Shown here: in pieces, positions 10,034 through 20,578 of the stretch
Layout: the number at the start of each line of letters is the position of its first letter
How positions within the stretch are numbered: the first letter of the stretch is position 1
NCBI GenBank assembly: GCA_031276865.1
Contig: JAISMF010000077.1
Span: forward strand, 1-64,000
Origin: Deltaproteobacteria bacterium
GTDB taxonomy: Bacteria; Desulfobacterota; Desulfarculia; Adiutricales; Adiutricaceae
Length of the DNA stretch: 64,000 nucleotides
Direction: 5' to 3'
Translations under genes and position numbers: made by a program
Notes under the pieces: model-generated
Database searches by the model: none
Told to the model about the DNA's origin: nothing
The model's input: the letters and a program-made list of their open reading frames with translations, nothing else

Positions 10034-11480
10034 ATCCCTTTTCAATCTTAAAAACCATCGAAAATCGCTAAATCATACTGGTTCGAGTCCGGAAACCTAG
10101 AATTTCCATTTTGGCGCGTGAAAAAAATATCCCGATAGCGCCACGCGCCAGGCTCTCTTCAGAACCTCCGGAACGCTCTCTGGATTCACCAGGATGTTTC
10201 GGCGGATCATGACGTCCGAATTTCGTATTGATTTGACGACGCCTTATTTTCCAAGAGCGTTCCATCCTCCTCCCTGTAGAAACCTTTTTATCCGGTCATC
10301 TAGCGAACCGCGAAACGTCTTTTTTAAAAAACCACCGTAAGCCGAGCGCCGCCTTGCGGTTTTAGCCTTCGGCCGGCGGCTGTTTCTTTTCTTTTCCATT
10401 AGTTCACTTAAATTAAATTTCCAACTTTCCCTGGCTGTTTCATCTCGTTTCGGGTCCGCCCTCGCCTTTTCTTCGGCTGTTTTCCCTCGCGCGACCGCCC
10501 CGCTATCGCCATCCTTCTTTTAAAAAACCGTTTCGCGCCGTCCCCTCAAAAGTTTTCGCGCCGCCCTCGAAAAACGCTTGTTTTCGCTCTTTTCTTTTCC
10601 AGGCCCCGCCTATATGTTGCTTAGGCTTCATCATCCCTTCCGGGCGGCCGTTGAAGCCCTTCCTTAAGGTCCTTTTTCCGCGCTTTCCTCCACTCGTTTT
10701 TCCTTCCCCCTCCTTTTTCGCCTTCTTTTCCCTAAATCACGCTTTTCCCCCGCATATTGAAACTCGTGTCCAGCGCCCGCCTATGTTTCAAACCATTCCG
10801 GCGCGCCACAGGGGCCGCGCCTTAGCTTTTCCGCGTCTTATAAACTTTCCCCTCGACCTCGTTATTTATGCCTCCGATCCGGAGCCGCCGCGTTCGGCTC
10901 TCCGGATTCTCCCCGCCTTCCAAGAAGCGCTTCTTCCGGCCGCCTTTCGCCCGGTAAGCGTTTCCCGTCCCTTATAGGGCGCGGAAACACGCTCTTTTCT
11001 TTTTTCCTGGAAAATAAGCCTTCGAAACGCTATAATGCCCGATACGCCGTTTCGTTTCAATAGGCGCCTTTCTCGGCGTTTTGTTCCGCTCCTTTCCATC
11101 CCGAAGGCCGATGGGCGGAGCATACGCATGCTGATTATAAATTTACATACATATTGACGTCTAAAAATATATTCCTTAATCCGCGCCTTTAGGCCTTAAA
11201 AGAGATCCCCCTCGTTTTTTCAGGCTTCGCCGCGCTTCTTCCTCAAAAAAGCCCTCGGGGGCTTTCGCGCGGGCTTAGGTGAAAACCCTTTCGTCTTTTT
11301 TCATGAGCGTTTTTTAAAGAAAACCCGCGATCCCTCATCCGCCCGCGCCACCCCCCGCCGGTTTTTTCCCCGCTCAACCAAGACGCCGCCGATTTCCCCG
11401 GCGAATCGTCCCTCCCCGACCCTCGAGCGCCCGTAAAACCCGCCGCGGCCCTTTTCGCGGCCCACGCCTCCCGGAGCCCC
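10034..11480. other. Long intergenic region, no convincing gene
   Basis: About 1.45 kb with rising GC content and a marked pyrimidine-rich plus strand between 10370 and 10750. Open frames on both strands are low-complexity and lack start context. No tRNA or rRNA was found; a TTCGAGTC motif at about 10083 lacks the flanking stems of a tRNA. Confidence 0.45.
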
Positions 11481-14400
11481 ATGCCGAAAACAGCCAGCGT
11501 CATCCTCGCCCTCCTCTTCGTCCTTCTTCTCCCCCAAAGCGCCCCCGCCCTTCCGGCGGAGGACGTAGGTGCCCCCCCGGATCTGGCCCGCTGGGAGAAA
11601 TGGCTGCTTTACGACGACGAAAGCCGGGGCTGCCCCCTCTGGAACGGCCAAAGCTTCCAGCACGCCTGCGTCCTTTTCCAGACCCTGGAACTCGATCTAA
11701 CCGACCAAGGCGGGACCTTCGTCGGCGTCTGGCGGGTGTGGGGCGAGCGCGAGGTCGCCCTCCCCGGAAACTTGGAATACTGGCCCCGCGGCGTCCAAGG
11801 GGGAAGGGACGGAAATCTTCGGCCGCTCCCCGTGGCCGGAGAATCCCGCCCCCAGGTGGAACTGGAGGACGGGCTCTGGACGGTTAAGGGCGGCTGGGAG
11901 TGGCGGGCCCTCCCCGAGACCATAAACGTCCCTTTGGGGCCCATGCTGAAAATCACCGTGAACGGAAAGCCTTTGGACTTTCCCCAGATGGATGTCTCCT
12001 TCGCGGAGGGCGTGGCCGGAATCTGGCTGCAAAGCTCCGCCCCCGCCCCCGCCGCCACCGCTCCGGCGGGGGGGACGGCGGTCGAAAACAAAATGAGCGT
12101 CCGGGTGAACAGGCTCGTAACGGACGACCAGCCCATGAACCTCGTAACCCGGCTGCGGCTTTCGGTTTCGGGGGAGCCCCGCGAAGAACTCGTGAGCGAC
12201 CCCCTCTTTTCCGGATCGCTTCCCATCCGCCTCTCCAGCCCCATCCCCGCCCGCCTCACGAAGGAGGGCTTGAGGGTCCAGGTTCAGCAGGGGGTCTTCG
12301 ATATCGAGATCGAGTCCCTGGAACCCGGGGAGAATGTTTCGCTGGGGCCGGTCACCGGCCTCTTCGGCGAAGAGTTCTGGGCCTTCCGGCAAAGGCCGGA
12401 ACTAAGGCAGGCGGAAGTCTCCGGCGCCCCCCAGGTGGATCCCTCGCAAGCGGACATTTTCTGGAAATCGTTTCCCGTCTACGCCCTCGCGGAGGGCATG
12501 TCTTTGGAGTTTCGCACTTTGAGGCGGGGCGATCCCGACCCCGGACCCAACCAGCTGAACCTCCAAAGGGAGTGCTGGCTGGATTTTTCCGGCGCGGGGC
12601 TCACCTGCCGGGACCGCCTCTCGGGCGTCATGCGCCGGGACTGGTATCTGGCCTTGGACAAACCCCCCTTCGATCTGGGGCAGGTGAGCGTGAACGGGGA
12701 GCCCAGGGTCATAACGCTCCAGCGGAACTCCTTGGGAAAAGAGGTGCCCGGGGTGCAGCTGCGCTCGGGGGGGGTGAACCTCGCGGCCGATTTGCGCCTC
12801 GAGGATTTTTCCGGCGTCCTTCCGGCCTCGGGCTGGGATCAAAACCTCCAAAGCTCCGACGCGGCCTTGAATCTGCCCCCGGGTTTCAGCGTCCTCTACG
12901 TTAAAGGGGCCGTGGCCGAGTCCAATTACCTTCCGGCCGCCTTCCTGGACCGCTGGACCACTTTGGATCTCTTCATCGTCCTGGTGGTGGCCATATCTTC
13001 GGGAAAACTTCTCGGGAAAAAATGGGGCGCCCTGGCGGCCGCGGCCTTGCTGTTAAGCTACCACGAGTACATGTGCCCGCGGCTGGTCTACCTCCACATC
13101 CTGGTGGCCCTGGCCCTGTTGAGGGTGCTGCCGCCCACGGGCAAGGCCAGGTTTCTCACGACCCTCTGGAAGCGCGCGGCCTCCTTGGTCCTAATCATCT
13201 TCAGCGTGGTCTTCGTCGTCTACCAGGCGCGGATCGCCGTCTACCCCCAACTGGAGAGGCGCCACGAGTCCGGGTTCGGCTACCCGGTGTCCCGGGCCTT
13301 CTATCGGCCGCAGCTGGAACTGGGCCAGTCGGCCGCCGGAACCTACGCCAGCGACTCCTTTGGCGAAAAAGACTTCGACTCCCAAGTCTTTTACGAGGCC
13401 GAAGCCCCGGCGCCCATCCGGGACGACGTCGAATACGCCTTGGAGGATGCTGGGCCGAACGCGCGCCCCTCCCCCAAAACGGCCGCGGAGCCCCCCCGGT
13501 CGCGCGCCCGGGCCGCGGGCGGCAACTCCTCTTTAAAGGAGAAGGGGCAAATGAACAGCATGTTCACCCAGGCCACCGACGCCAAGGTCCAAAACAGCCT
13601 CCCCCGGCCGTCCTGGAGCTGGAAGAGGGTCGTCATCGGCTTAAACGGCCAGGCCACCAAGGATCAAAGCGTCTTCATCTCCCTTATACCCCCCCGGGCG
13701 AACAGCCTCCTCGCGGTTCTTAGAATCGTCCTCCTCTGCCTCTTCTCTCTGGCCATGCTGGGTTTGAGGATTCAAGACCGCTTTAAACCGCGGCCTTTGG
13801 GCGGAAAGGACGAAGAGGCTTTTACAGAGGACGAATCCGGCGGCGCCCCTTTGGGCGGCGAAGCCGCGGGGGAAAATGAGGCTTCCGGCGGATCCGGAGA
13901 ATTCAGGGGCGCGAAGGAATCCCGCGCGAACTTCCCGCCCGAGGCCTCTTTCAGGGAAAAAGGCGCCTTTTCGGGGGCCTCCCTCATCCTCTCCCTCCTC
14001 CTTTTTTTCCTTTTCCACTCGCTTTCCCCGTCCGCGCCCCTCGGGGCGCGGACGGAGCCGGAAGCGTCCGGCGGCTCCTCCGCCTACGCCGATCCGGAAT
14101 CCGGCGCCGCTTCCCCTCCATGGGAGTCTTCCGAACCTTTGAACTACCCTCCGCCGGAAATACTGAGGGAATTTAAAGAACGCCTCGAGCAACCTTCCCC
14201 GCCGGTTCTTTTCAGCCTGCCGGAGATGGAGCTCCTATCCGACGAGCCCGGAACCCTCACGCTTAAATTCCGGGTGGAATCCCGGGGATACTGTTTTCTG
14301 CCCCTGCCCCTCTTGGACGCCCAGCTTTTTCGACCCCGGGAGGCCAAACTCGCCTCCGGCGAGATTGTTCCCGTCATGGCCGACCTCGAGGGGGAGGGCC

Positions 14401-16496
14401 TCTACCTCTACCTCCCCCCGGGGATTTCCGAGGTCTCCTACAAGGGACGGTTCCGGGACGAGTCCTCATTTCAGATAACCTTCCCTGAAACGCCCAGGCC
14501 TTTGAAAATCGTGAACGGCTTGACGGACTACCAGGCCGAGGGGCTCGCCCGGGAAAACAACCTCTCCGGAAACTCCCTCTTTTTAACCCGGATCGAAGAC
14601 GAGACCCCCGCCTCCGGCCCGGGGCCGGAGGCGGGGGAGGGATCCCTCGACGGCTCTAACGAGGGATCCCCGGAAGATTTCCCCTCCGGGGAAAATCCCG
14701 CGGCCGCCAACGATTCCTCCGGCGGACGGGAGGTCGGGGAGAGCGTCGTGAAGCCCTGGTTCACCGTGGAAAGGGTGATATCTCTGGGTCTGGAGCAGAA
14801 GGTCTTAACCACCGTGAGCTCCGTCGCCCCCTTGGAGGCGCCCTACACCCTGGCTTTGGATCTCGTCTCCGGGGAGAGCCCCACGAGCGGGACCGCCACC
14901 GCCCGGGAGGGGAAGGTCTATTTAAATTTCTCGGCGGGAAGGGAGGCCGTCCACTGGGAGAGCTCCTTAAAGCTTCCCCAGGACTCCGCCCTCACGCTTA
15001 AGGCCGGAGAGGGTCCCTTTTCGGAGGTGTGGATTTTGGACGCGGCCGATTTGTGGCGGGTGGAAATTTCGGGGCTCGCCCCCGTCTTCTCGGTCTCGCC
15101 GGCGGGCTTTTTCAACCCCCAGTGGCGGCCCTGGCCAAATGAGGAGGTGAGCTTTAAAATCAGCCGTCCGCAGCCGGTGCCGGGGAAATACCTGGTGGCC
15201 GACAACGGGACTTTGAAGATCCAGGTGGGAAAGGAGAGCCGGCTTTTCGTTTTGAGCCTCCGGTTGCGCACGAGCCAGGGCGGAAACCACTCCTTTCGGC
15301 TCCCCAACGGCTCCGAAATAAGCGATCTGCGCTTAAACGGCGCCAAACTCCCCTTCCAGCCCGGCTCCGGAACGGAAACCCAGGGTCCGGAGGTGAACGT
15401 TCCCCTGACCCCGGGAGATCACCAGCTCGAGCTGAAGTGGCTGGACCCCCGGCCCCTGTCCCCCGTCACCCGGGCGCCGGAAATTGATTTGAAGCTTTCC
15501 GCCGCGAACATAAACATCGTCATGGACACCCCGGCCGACTACTGGACCCTTTTCGTCCGCGGCCCCAGGCTGGGTCCGGCGGTTTTGTTCTGGTCCTTCG
15601 CCGCCGCCCTTTTGATCTTCTCCTTTTTCCTAAGCTCTTTAAGGCTCGCCCCCTTAAGGACGCTTTCCTGGTTTCTGTTCCTTTTGGGCCTCTCGCAACT
15701 CTCCTTTTTCAGCACCCTGGCGGCCGCGGGCTGGCTTTTAGTCCTGGGTCTGCGGGAGAGGGGGTCCATAGTCTTTAAAAAACCCGCCCTCTTCAACTTG
15801 GTCCAGATCCTTTTATGCGTCTGGACGGCCTTGGCCCTGTACTTCATCTACCGCGGCCTGGTGCACGGCCTGCTCGAGTCCCCCCGGATGTACGTGACCG
15901 GAAACGGCTCCTACGACCATCACCTGGAGTGGTTCCAGGATAAAACCGACGGACCGCTGGCCCGGCCCTGGGTTTTGAGCATCCCCAACCGCGTCTATCA
16001 ATACGTCATGCTGGCCTGGGCTTTGTGGATGGCCATAAGCATCATCCGCTGGCTGCGCTGGGGCTGGAAATCCTTCTCCAAGGGAGGCATCTGGAAATCC
16101 AGCCCCCGGGGCCCCCTCCCCCCCGCCCCGGGGGGGCCGGCTCCCTACCCCTACGGCGGCGTCCCCCAGGGGGGAGAGTCCGGCGGGGCCGCCTCGCTCT
16201 GGTATCCACCCCAGCCCGGGGATCCCTCCCCGACCGGATCCCACGGCGGCTACGGCGAGAATCCCTATCCGCCAAATTACGCCCACCCCGAAGCTTACCC
16301 GCCCCGGGCCGGCGAAGAGGGGGCGCGGCCCCAGGCCGCCGAAACCCCCGCGGCGGATCCGTCCGGATCCGCCGCGGCCCTCGGGAGCTCCCCGGAAGAC
16401 TCCGAAGGCGAGGGCGGCCTTCCGGACGGCGGAAACAGCCCGGACGATGGAGGCCCCCCGAAAGGCGGAAACTTTCCGGAGGGCGGTGGGCGGTAA
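11481..16496 (+). CDS. Very large exported membrane protein of unknown function (1671 aa)
   Basis: The N-terminus is a clear signal peptide (hydrophobic ~6-22, Ala-rich cleavage region). A long β-rich extracytoplasmic part follows. Hydrophobic clusters lie at ~495-590 (several segments), ~742-762, ~833-850, ~1365-1467 (three to four segments) and ~1504-1527. The last ~140 residues are a Gly/Pro-rich, probably disordered tail. The two soluble regions (~25-490 and ~890-1360) have similar composition, which may indicate an old duplication. I do not recognise a named family, and no catalytic motif stands out. It sits alone, with 1.4 kb upstream and 0.65 kb downstream non-coding. High GC makes overlapping frames open as well. 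This frame is chosen for its signal peptide, its regular membrane segments and its length. A role at the cell envelope is inference. Confidence 0.75.
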   Translation: MPKTASVILALLFVLLLPQSAPALPAEDVGAPPDLARWEKWLLYDDESRGCPLWNGQSFQHACVLFQTLELDLTDQGGTFVGVWRVWGEREVALPGNLEYWPRGVQGGRDGNLRPLPVAGESRPQVELEDGLWTVKGGWEWRALPETINVPLGPMLKITVNGKPLDFPQMDVSFAEGVAGIWLQSSAPAPAATAPAGGTAVENKMSVRVNRLVTDDQPMNLVTRLRLSVSGEPREELVSDPLFSGSLPIRLSSPIPARLTKEGLRVQVQQGVFDIEIESLEPGENVSLGPVTGLFGEEFWAFRQRPELRQAEVSGAPQVDPSQADIFWKSFPVYALAEGMSLEFRTLRRGDPDPGPNQLNLQRECWLDFSGAGLTCRDRLSGVMRRDWYLALDKPPFDLGQVSVNGEPRVITLQRNSLGKEVPGVQLRSGGVNLAADLRLEDFSGVLPASGWDQNLQSSDAALNLPPGFSVLYVKGAVAESNYLPAAFLDRWTTLDLFIVLVVAISSGKLLGKKWGALAAAALLLSYHEYMCPRLVYLHILVALALLRVLPPTGKARFLTTLWKRAASLVLIIFSVVFVVYQARIAVYPQLERRHESGFGYPVSRAFYRPQLELGQSAAGTYASDSFGEKDFDSQVFYEAEAPAPIRDDVEYALEDAGPNARPSPKTAAEPPRSRARAAGGNSSLKEKGQMNSMFTQATDAKVQNSLPRPSWSWKRVVIGLNGQATKDQSVFISLIPPRANSLLAVLRIVLLCLFSLAMLGLRIQDRFKPRPLGGKDEEAFTEDESGGAPLGGEAAGENEASGGSGEFRGAKESRANFPPEASFREKGAFSGASLILSLLLFFLFHSLSPSAPLGARTEPEASGGSSAYADPESGAASPPWESSEPLNYPPPEILREFKERLEQPSPPVLFSLPEMELLSDEPGTLTLKFRVESRGYCFLPLPLLDAQLFRPREAKLASGEIVPVMADLEGEGLYLYLPPGISEVSYKGRFRDESSFQITFPETPRPLKIVNGLTDYQAEGLARENNLSGNSLFLTRIEDETPASGPGPEAGEGSLDGSNEGSPEDFPSGENPAAANDSSGGREVGESVVKPWFTVERVISLGLEQKVLTTVSSVAPLEAPYTLALDLVSGESPTSGTATAREGKVYLNFSAGREAVHWESSLKLPQDSALTLKAGEGPFSEVWILDAADLWRVEISGLAPVFSVSPAGFFNPQWRPWPNEEVSFKISRPQPVPGKYLVADNGTLKIQVGKESRLFVLSLRLRTSQGGNHSFRLPNGSEISDLRLNGAKLPFQPGSGTETQGPEVNVPLTPGDHQLELKWLDPRPLSPVTRAPEIDLKLSAANINIVMDTPADYWTLFVRGPRLGPAVLFWSFAAALLIFSFFLSSLRLAPLRTLSWFLFLLGLSQLSFFSTLAAAGWLLVLGLRERGSIVFKKPALFNLVQILLCVWTALALYFIYRGLVHGLLESPRMYVTGNGSYDHHLEWFQDKTDGPLARPWVLSIPNRVYQYVMLAWALWMAISIIRWLRWGWKSFSKGGIWKSSPRGPLPPAPGGPAPYPYGGVPQGGESGGAASLWYPPQPGDPSPTGSHGGYGENPYPPNYAHPEAYPPRAGEEGARPQAAETPAADPSGSAAALGSSPEDSEGEGGLPDGGNSPDDGGPPKGGNFPEGGGR

Positions 16497-17155
16497 AACC
16501 CCTTGACAAGGGAGTCTCAATGGAGTCTCAAGGGATCCTCAAGTTCCGCATAAAGAGTACCGCGCCTTGGAAAACCATGGGTGAATCCTCCGTCCCGGGA
16601 GGGAAAGCCCCGGCGGGCGGATTCCAAACGTTTTTCTTTTACTGGACGCCTAAAAGCCGCCCCGACCGGGGCTGGGTGAAAGGGCGCGGATTTTTCCCTT
16701 GGGAAATTTCCGCCCGAAAAGCGGCGGCGCCTAAGCCCCCCCCTTCAGGCGCTTCGCGCTTTCAAGAGCCCCGCTTTAAAGAGCCCTTTAAAGAGCCCAT
16801 AGAGCCCCGCTTTAAAGAGCCCATAGGATAAGAGGAGATTTTCCAGCGCGAAAAGCGCGGGGGGCCTTAACACGACGGCGGCTAAAGCGCGGGGAAGCTC
16901 TAAAATGTTATGATGGTTCCGGCTCCGGGCGAAGACCCGCGTCCGTCCGGGCGTTTTTTTAGGCGTCCGCCGTCAAAAACGGGCTTTTTCCCGCGGCGCT
17001 CTTTCCCGCGGAGAGATTTTACCGGCGCTTTCCAGCGCGTTTCGGGAACGCGTCCAAAGACCCGTTCAGGCGTGGATATAATCAACGTCCTTTTCTTTTC
17101 CCGCCATTTTCGCGCCGTTCGCCCGCGGGGCGGCTGGAACTGGAGACTTTGACCC
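16497..17155. other. Intergenic region with a short tandem repeat
   Basis: No gene supported. At 16765-16827 the words GAGCCCCGCTTTAAA and GAGCCCATAG recur, giving a small tandem array. Overlapping frames read through it only because the repeat lacks stops. Confidence 0.45.
16765..16827 (+). repeat. Short tandem repeat (CGCTTTAAAGAGCCC units)
   Basis: AGAGCCCCGCTTTAAAGAGC occurs at the start and again about 36 bases later, with an intervening partial TTTAAAGAGCCC unit. TTTAAA cores recur every 12-24 bases. Function is unknown. Confidence 0.6.
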
Positions 17156-17572
17156 TTGACGACCCTTTTAAACAACTCAGTGGAAAAACTGGCGGCTGAA
17201 ATCCCCAGGTACATCCCCTTCAAGGACACGACCGAGGTGGGGGACGTGGTCTTCATGTTAAACGAGATAACCGCCAACCAGACCACGGGGAGCTACGCCC
17301 AGGTCATCTCGTTTACCCGGGACGCCTCCAAAAAAGACGAGTGGTGGTTCGTGGGGCTGGTCTTTCTGACCATACCCGTGGTCCACTACACCTTCACCTT
17401 GCAGACCTCCCACTTCACCGGAAAGGAGATCTTCACCATGGGGGGAAAAAAGGTCTTCATCAAGGCCGTGGACACCAGGGGCTTCCTCACGAAAAACCAG
17501 GACGACGACGCTTTGAAGGACGCGCCGGAAAAAAACGCCAAGAACAAGCCCAGTTTCACCCTGGTGAAATAG
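17156..17572 (+). CDS. Small hypothetical protein (138 aa)
   Basis: The protein begins at TTG 17156 (TTLLNNSVEKLAAEIPRYIP). It shows balanced composition with segments such as VGDVVFMLNEIT, KKDEWWFVGLVFL and FTGKEIFTMGGKKVF. These look like a compact α/β or β-barrel domain rather than random GC-rich reading. There is no signal peptide; the hydrophobic run ~60-75 is short for a membrane helix. The C-terminal ~25 residues are charged. I cannot name the family, although the style resembles conserved hypotheticals of sulfate-reducer-like bacteria. A hairpin with a T run follows at 17598-17617. No neighbours on the same strand suggest a function. Confidence 0.65.
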   Translation: MTTLLNNSVEKLAAEIPRYIPFKDTTEVGDVVFMLNEITANQTTGSYAQVISFTRDASKKDEWWFVGLVFLTIPVVHYTFTLQTSHFTGKEIFTMGGKKVFIKAVDTRGFLTKNQDDDALKDAPEKNAKNKPSFTLVK

Positions 17573-17597
17573 AGAGGGGACTTTTCCCGTCCGCCTT

Positions 17598-17617
17598 AAG
17601 CCGGACTTCGGCTTTTT
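17598..17617 (+). terminator. Probable rho-independent terminator after the 17156 gene
   Basis: AAGCCG pairs with CGGCTT across a short loop, immediately followed by TTT. It starts 26 bases after the stop codon. Confidence 0.55.
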
Positions 17618-19836
17618 GGAAGGAAGGGAAATCCCCGGGCGAAAAAAAAGAATCCCGGACCCGGGCCTTGGAAAAATTTTTTTCAAAAGGACGTCCGGAT
17701 TCGGGATTATTTTTAAAGAGCGCCTAAAAAGCGCCTAAAGACGGGCCGCTGGAGCCAATTTGATCAGGCGCGGTTTCGTCTTTTAAAGCGTCCGCGGCTA
17801 AGTTTCCGCCGAAACATTCCGACTTGACGCCGGGCGGGCGCTGAAAAAGAAGGAGGCCCGTCGCCTAGGATTCGTTTTCTTTAGAGAAAACCCGCCGGGG
17901 GAAGGCGGCCCTGTAATAACGCTTACGCCAAAAACCACAGGGCTCCCCTCGGGGGAAGCGACAACGAAACCGCTTCCGGAAAGTCCTCCCCGCCCGCGAA
18001 AAAGGGGGCGCCCCGGTCAAAGGGGGAATTTTCCTTTGAAACCCTAAAGGGTGAACGGATCTTTGAAAAGGGAGAAGAAAGCCTGACTCTGAATTGAACC
18101 CGGGATGATTGCGAAAAAAAGGAGGGACCACCCGGCCGGCTATCGCGATAGCGGCCGGATGGCTTTATATGTGTAGGAATATTGGCAGATTTTATTGGTA
18201 GGATGGTATACGGGTAACACAAAACCGAGTGGTTGTGTCAGGTGGGATCGTGCGGAAACCGAAAGCTTTTTTATTATTCACCTGAAACGCATGTGAGTAG
18301 CAGCCGCTTTCAGTTATGACCGTTTCGACTTTCGCGAAAGCCGCGGTCTTCCGTGACTCTGAATTTTTTAAAATTCACCGCCGGAAAATCATCCGGGCCG
18401 GCCGCTCTTCAAAGAGCGTTTTTTTAGCTTTTTTCACCATTATAACAGGACGTCTTATGAAAGAAATTCCCGTTTTCCGTTAAATTTTTGTAAGACCCGA
18501 GGCTCCTGAACCGGAACGGACGGCGCTTTTCTTCCGGCCGCGCTTTTGAAGCGGCTTTCATCCGACTTATAGCGAACTATAAAAAATATCGGAAAATTTA
18601 TAACTTTTTCAAAGGCGAACCGGCGAATCATATCCAGCCCCTCGCCCCGGCCGGCCTTACCGAAGGGAAAAGCGGTCGCGGACGAAAAACGCCGACGAAA
18701 GAAGAGGACTCGGACCTTCTTAAGTGTTCCTTTAGTCCCTTGAAGGAAAAAACGAAGCGTGAAAAAGAAAATCACTCCCAGGGGATGTCATCCTCGAGGA
18801 AAACCTAAAGCGACGCGGGGAAACCCGTTTAAAGCTTTCTGATTTTAAATTTCAAAAAGGACTAAAAAAGCGGGAATACTAAGCGTCGGCGAAAAACCGG
18901 AAAAGTCCCGCCTGGCGGAGGCTGGTTTTTAAAGATCCCCCCGCGGCGGGGAAGCTTAAAAAAACAGCCGCTGAACGCCTTCGGGCCGCCGACTCGGTTG
19001 AAAATGGCGAAGCGGAAGAGAGCGGAGGGCGGAAAACCGCGGCCCCCGCGGCTTTAGAGAAGGACCATATCCCTTTCCGAAGTTTGCTAGTTTATACAGC
19101 AAGAATAAACGCCTGTCAAGCCTTTTTTCAAGAAAAAATCAAGGGCGTTTTTCCCCTTTTTCGGCTCGAAGATCCCGTATTTATTGACTTTTTTCCCCAA
19201 ATGGCCTTCGAGGCCCAAAACCGGGCCAAAATTATTTTTTCAAATTCAGGCCCTTTTTTCGGACCCCGGCTGTCCGGAAAAATCCCCCGGCGGCGCCCCC
19301 CGGCGGACAAGGGAAAAAAGGGCGAATTTCCGAAAAAAATCCGCGGATATCGACCGTTTCCGGAAGCGTCATCCAGATATGGTGGAAATCAGCCTTCAAT
19401 TTTTCCGCTAACGTTTTAACCGCAGAAACTTTTTTTCGCGTCTATTCTATTAAAGCACACTTTTTCCGAAAAAGGAACGATTCCATACTAGAATTTTTTT
19501 TCTTTCAAGCTTCGCCCGGAGCCTTTCCAACGCCTGGTTGTTTGGACGGATCTTAAAACGACTTCACCCATCTTTTAAAAACCTCCTCCACAAATAGACG
19601 AAAAGCAGGGGCGCGGTCTTCATTTAGTGGAGACAGGTTCCCGCGTTTTTTTCAGCCGGTGTCGGTTTGTCTTCCGGAAAGTTTAAATATTTTCCCCCCC
19701 GTTCGTTTCGGCCCTCGCCCCCGATCGTTTCACCCCCTTTTTCGTTTAAGGCGGACGGTTCCCCCCCCTTCCGGCCCTCCTTAATCCGCGGCCCCCCGAA
19801 AACCGGCGGAGCCGGAAAGACCAACGGAAATGGAAA
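17618..19836. other. 2.2-kb stretch without a supportable gene
   Basis: Frames on both strands are short and low-complexity (Arg/Phe/Pro/Gly-rich), as expected of non-coding GC-rich DNA. A compact hairpin (CCGGC...GCCGG around TATCGCGATA) lies at 18130-18160. A short AT-richer patch at 18160-18310 could be an old insertion. No riboswitch or tRNA pattern was recognised. Confidence 0.4.
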
Positions 19837-19863
19837 GGCCCGGCGCCCCGCGGGGGCCGGGCC
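19837..19863 (-). terminator. Candidate terminator of the cbiQ-cbiO operon
   Basis: GGCCCGGC and GCCGGGCC form an 8-bp perfect stem. On the minus strand it is followed by TTTCC, about 45 bases beyond the cbiO stop. The T run is short, so this is moderate support. Confidence 0.45.
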
Positions 19864-19906
19864 TGTAAATACCGGAGGTTTTTAAAAACCCCCGCCGGAA
19901 TCCGTC

Positions 19907-20578
19907 CTAGAAGAAGGCGGCCGACTCCTCGACCCGGCCATCCTCCATCACCAGATAGCGGCAGCCGACATCGGTTAAAAAGTCTTTATCGTGGCTCACT
20001 ATTAAAAGGGGAAGCATCAACTCGTTTAAGATCTTCACGAGCCGCGCGCTCACCTTTCGGTCCAGATAGGTGGTGGGCTCGTCTAAGATGAGCATCCTAG
20101 GCTTGAGAGCCAGGGCGGTCCCTAAGGCCACCAACCTTTTTTCGCCTCCGGAAAGATCGTGGGTGATCCGATCCCGAAAGTTTTTTATGTCCAGCCTCTC
20201 CAGAACCTCGTCCACCACCCGCGCGGCCTCCCTTCGCCCGAGACCCATGTTCAAAGGCCCGAAGGCTATGTCGTCGGCCACCGTGGGGCAGAAGAGCTGG
20301 TCGTCGGCGTCCTGGAAGACGAATCCCATGCGCGGCCGCGCCTTTTGAAAATCCCTCTCGCGGACGCGCGGCTCCCCGAAGATCTTAACCGCGCCGGAAT
20401 CGGGGCGGATGAGGCCCATGATTATGGACAGGGTGGTGGTTTTGCCGCTCCCGTTGGACCCCACGAGCGCCACCCTTTCCCCGTCCTCCACTTTGAGATT
20501 CACCCCCTTTAAAACGGGAGGCCGGCCTTTGTAGGCGAAAGTCACGTCCACAAGCTCGATCAAGGGCTCAGACGGCAT
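19907..20578 (-). CDS. cbiO: Cobalt ECF transporter ATPase CbiO
   Basis: A 223-aa ABC ATPase with Walker A GSNGSGKTTT (~39-48), Q-loop FVFQDADDQLF, signature LSGGEKR, Walker B LILDEPT and switch His in VSHDKDF. The segment DADDQLFCPTVADDIAFGP is typical of energy-coupling-factor (CbiO/EcfA) ATPases. It energises uptake of cobalt, or of another metal or vitamin depending on the substrate component. Its start overlaps the end of cbiQ by 11 bases, so the two are translationally coupled. The substrate-binding partner (CbiM/CbiN) is not in this window. Cobalt is inferred from the neighbouring cobalamin genes cbiB and cobD. Confidence 0.9.
   Translation of the reverse strand: MPSEPLIELVDVTFAYKGRPPVLKGVNLKVEDGERVALVGSNGSGKTTTLSIIMGLIRPDSGAVKIFGEPRVRERDFQKARPRMGFVFQDADDQLFCPTVADDIAFGPLNMGLGRREAARVVDEVLERLDIKNFRDRITHDLSGGEKRLVALGTALALKPRMLILDEPTTYLDRKVSARLVKILNELMLPLLIVSHDKDFLTDVGCRYLVMEDGRVEESAAFF

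Noticed and set aside
10060..10110. Possible tRNA because of GGTTCGAGTCC
   Set aside because: The T-arm-like word lacks a matching acceptor stem, D arm and anticodon arm in the ~65 bases upstream.
11609..16520. Several 150-235-codon minus-strand frames and plus-strand alternatives across the large envelope gene
   Set aside because: They lack domains, signal peptides and start context. The chosen frame has a signal peptide and regular membrane segments.
18080..18310. Possible structured RNA or tRNA (GGGTTCAATTC on the minus strand, hairpin at 18130-18160)
   Set aside because: The stem partners of a tRNA are missing, and no known riboswitch or housekeeping RNA pattern could be matched by eye.
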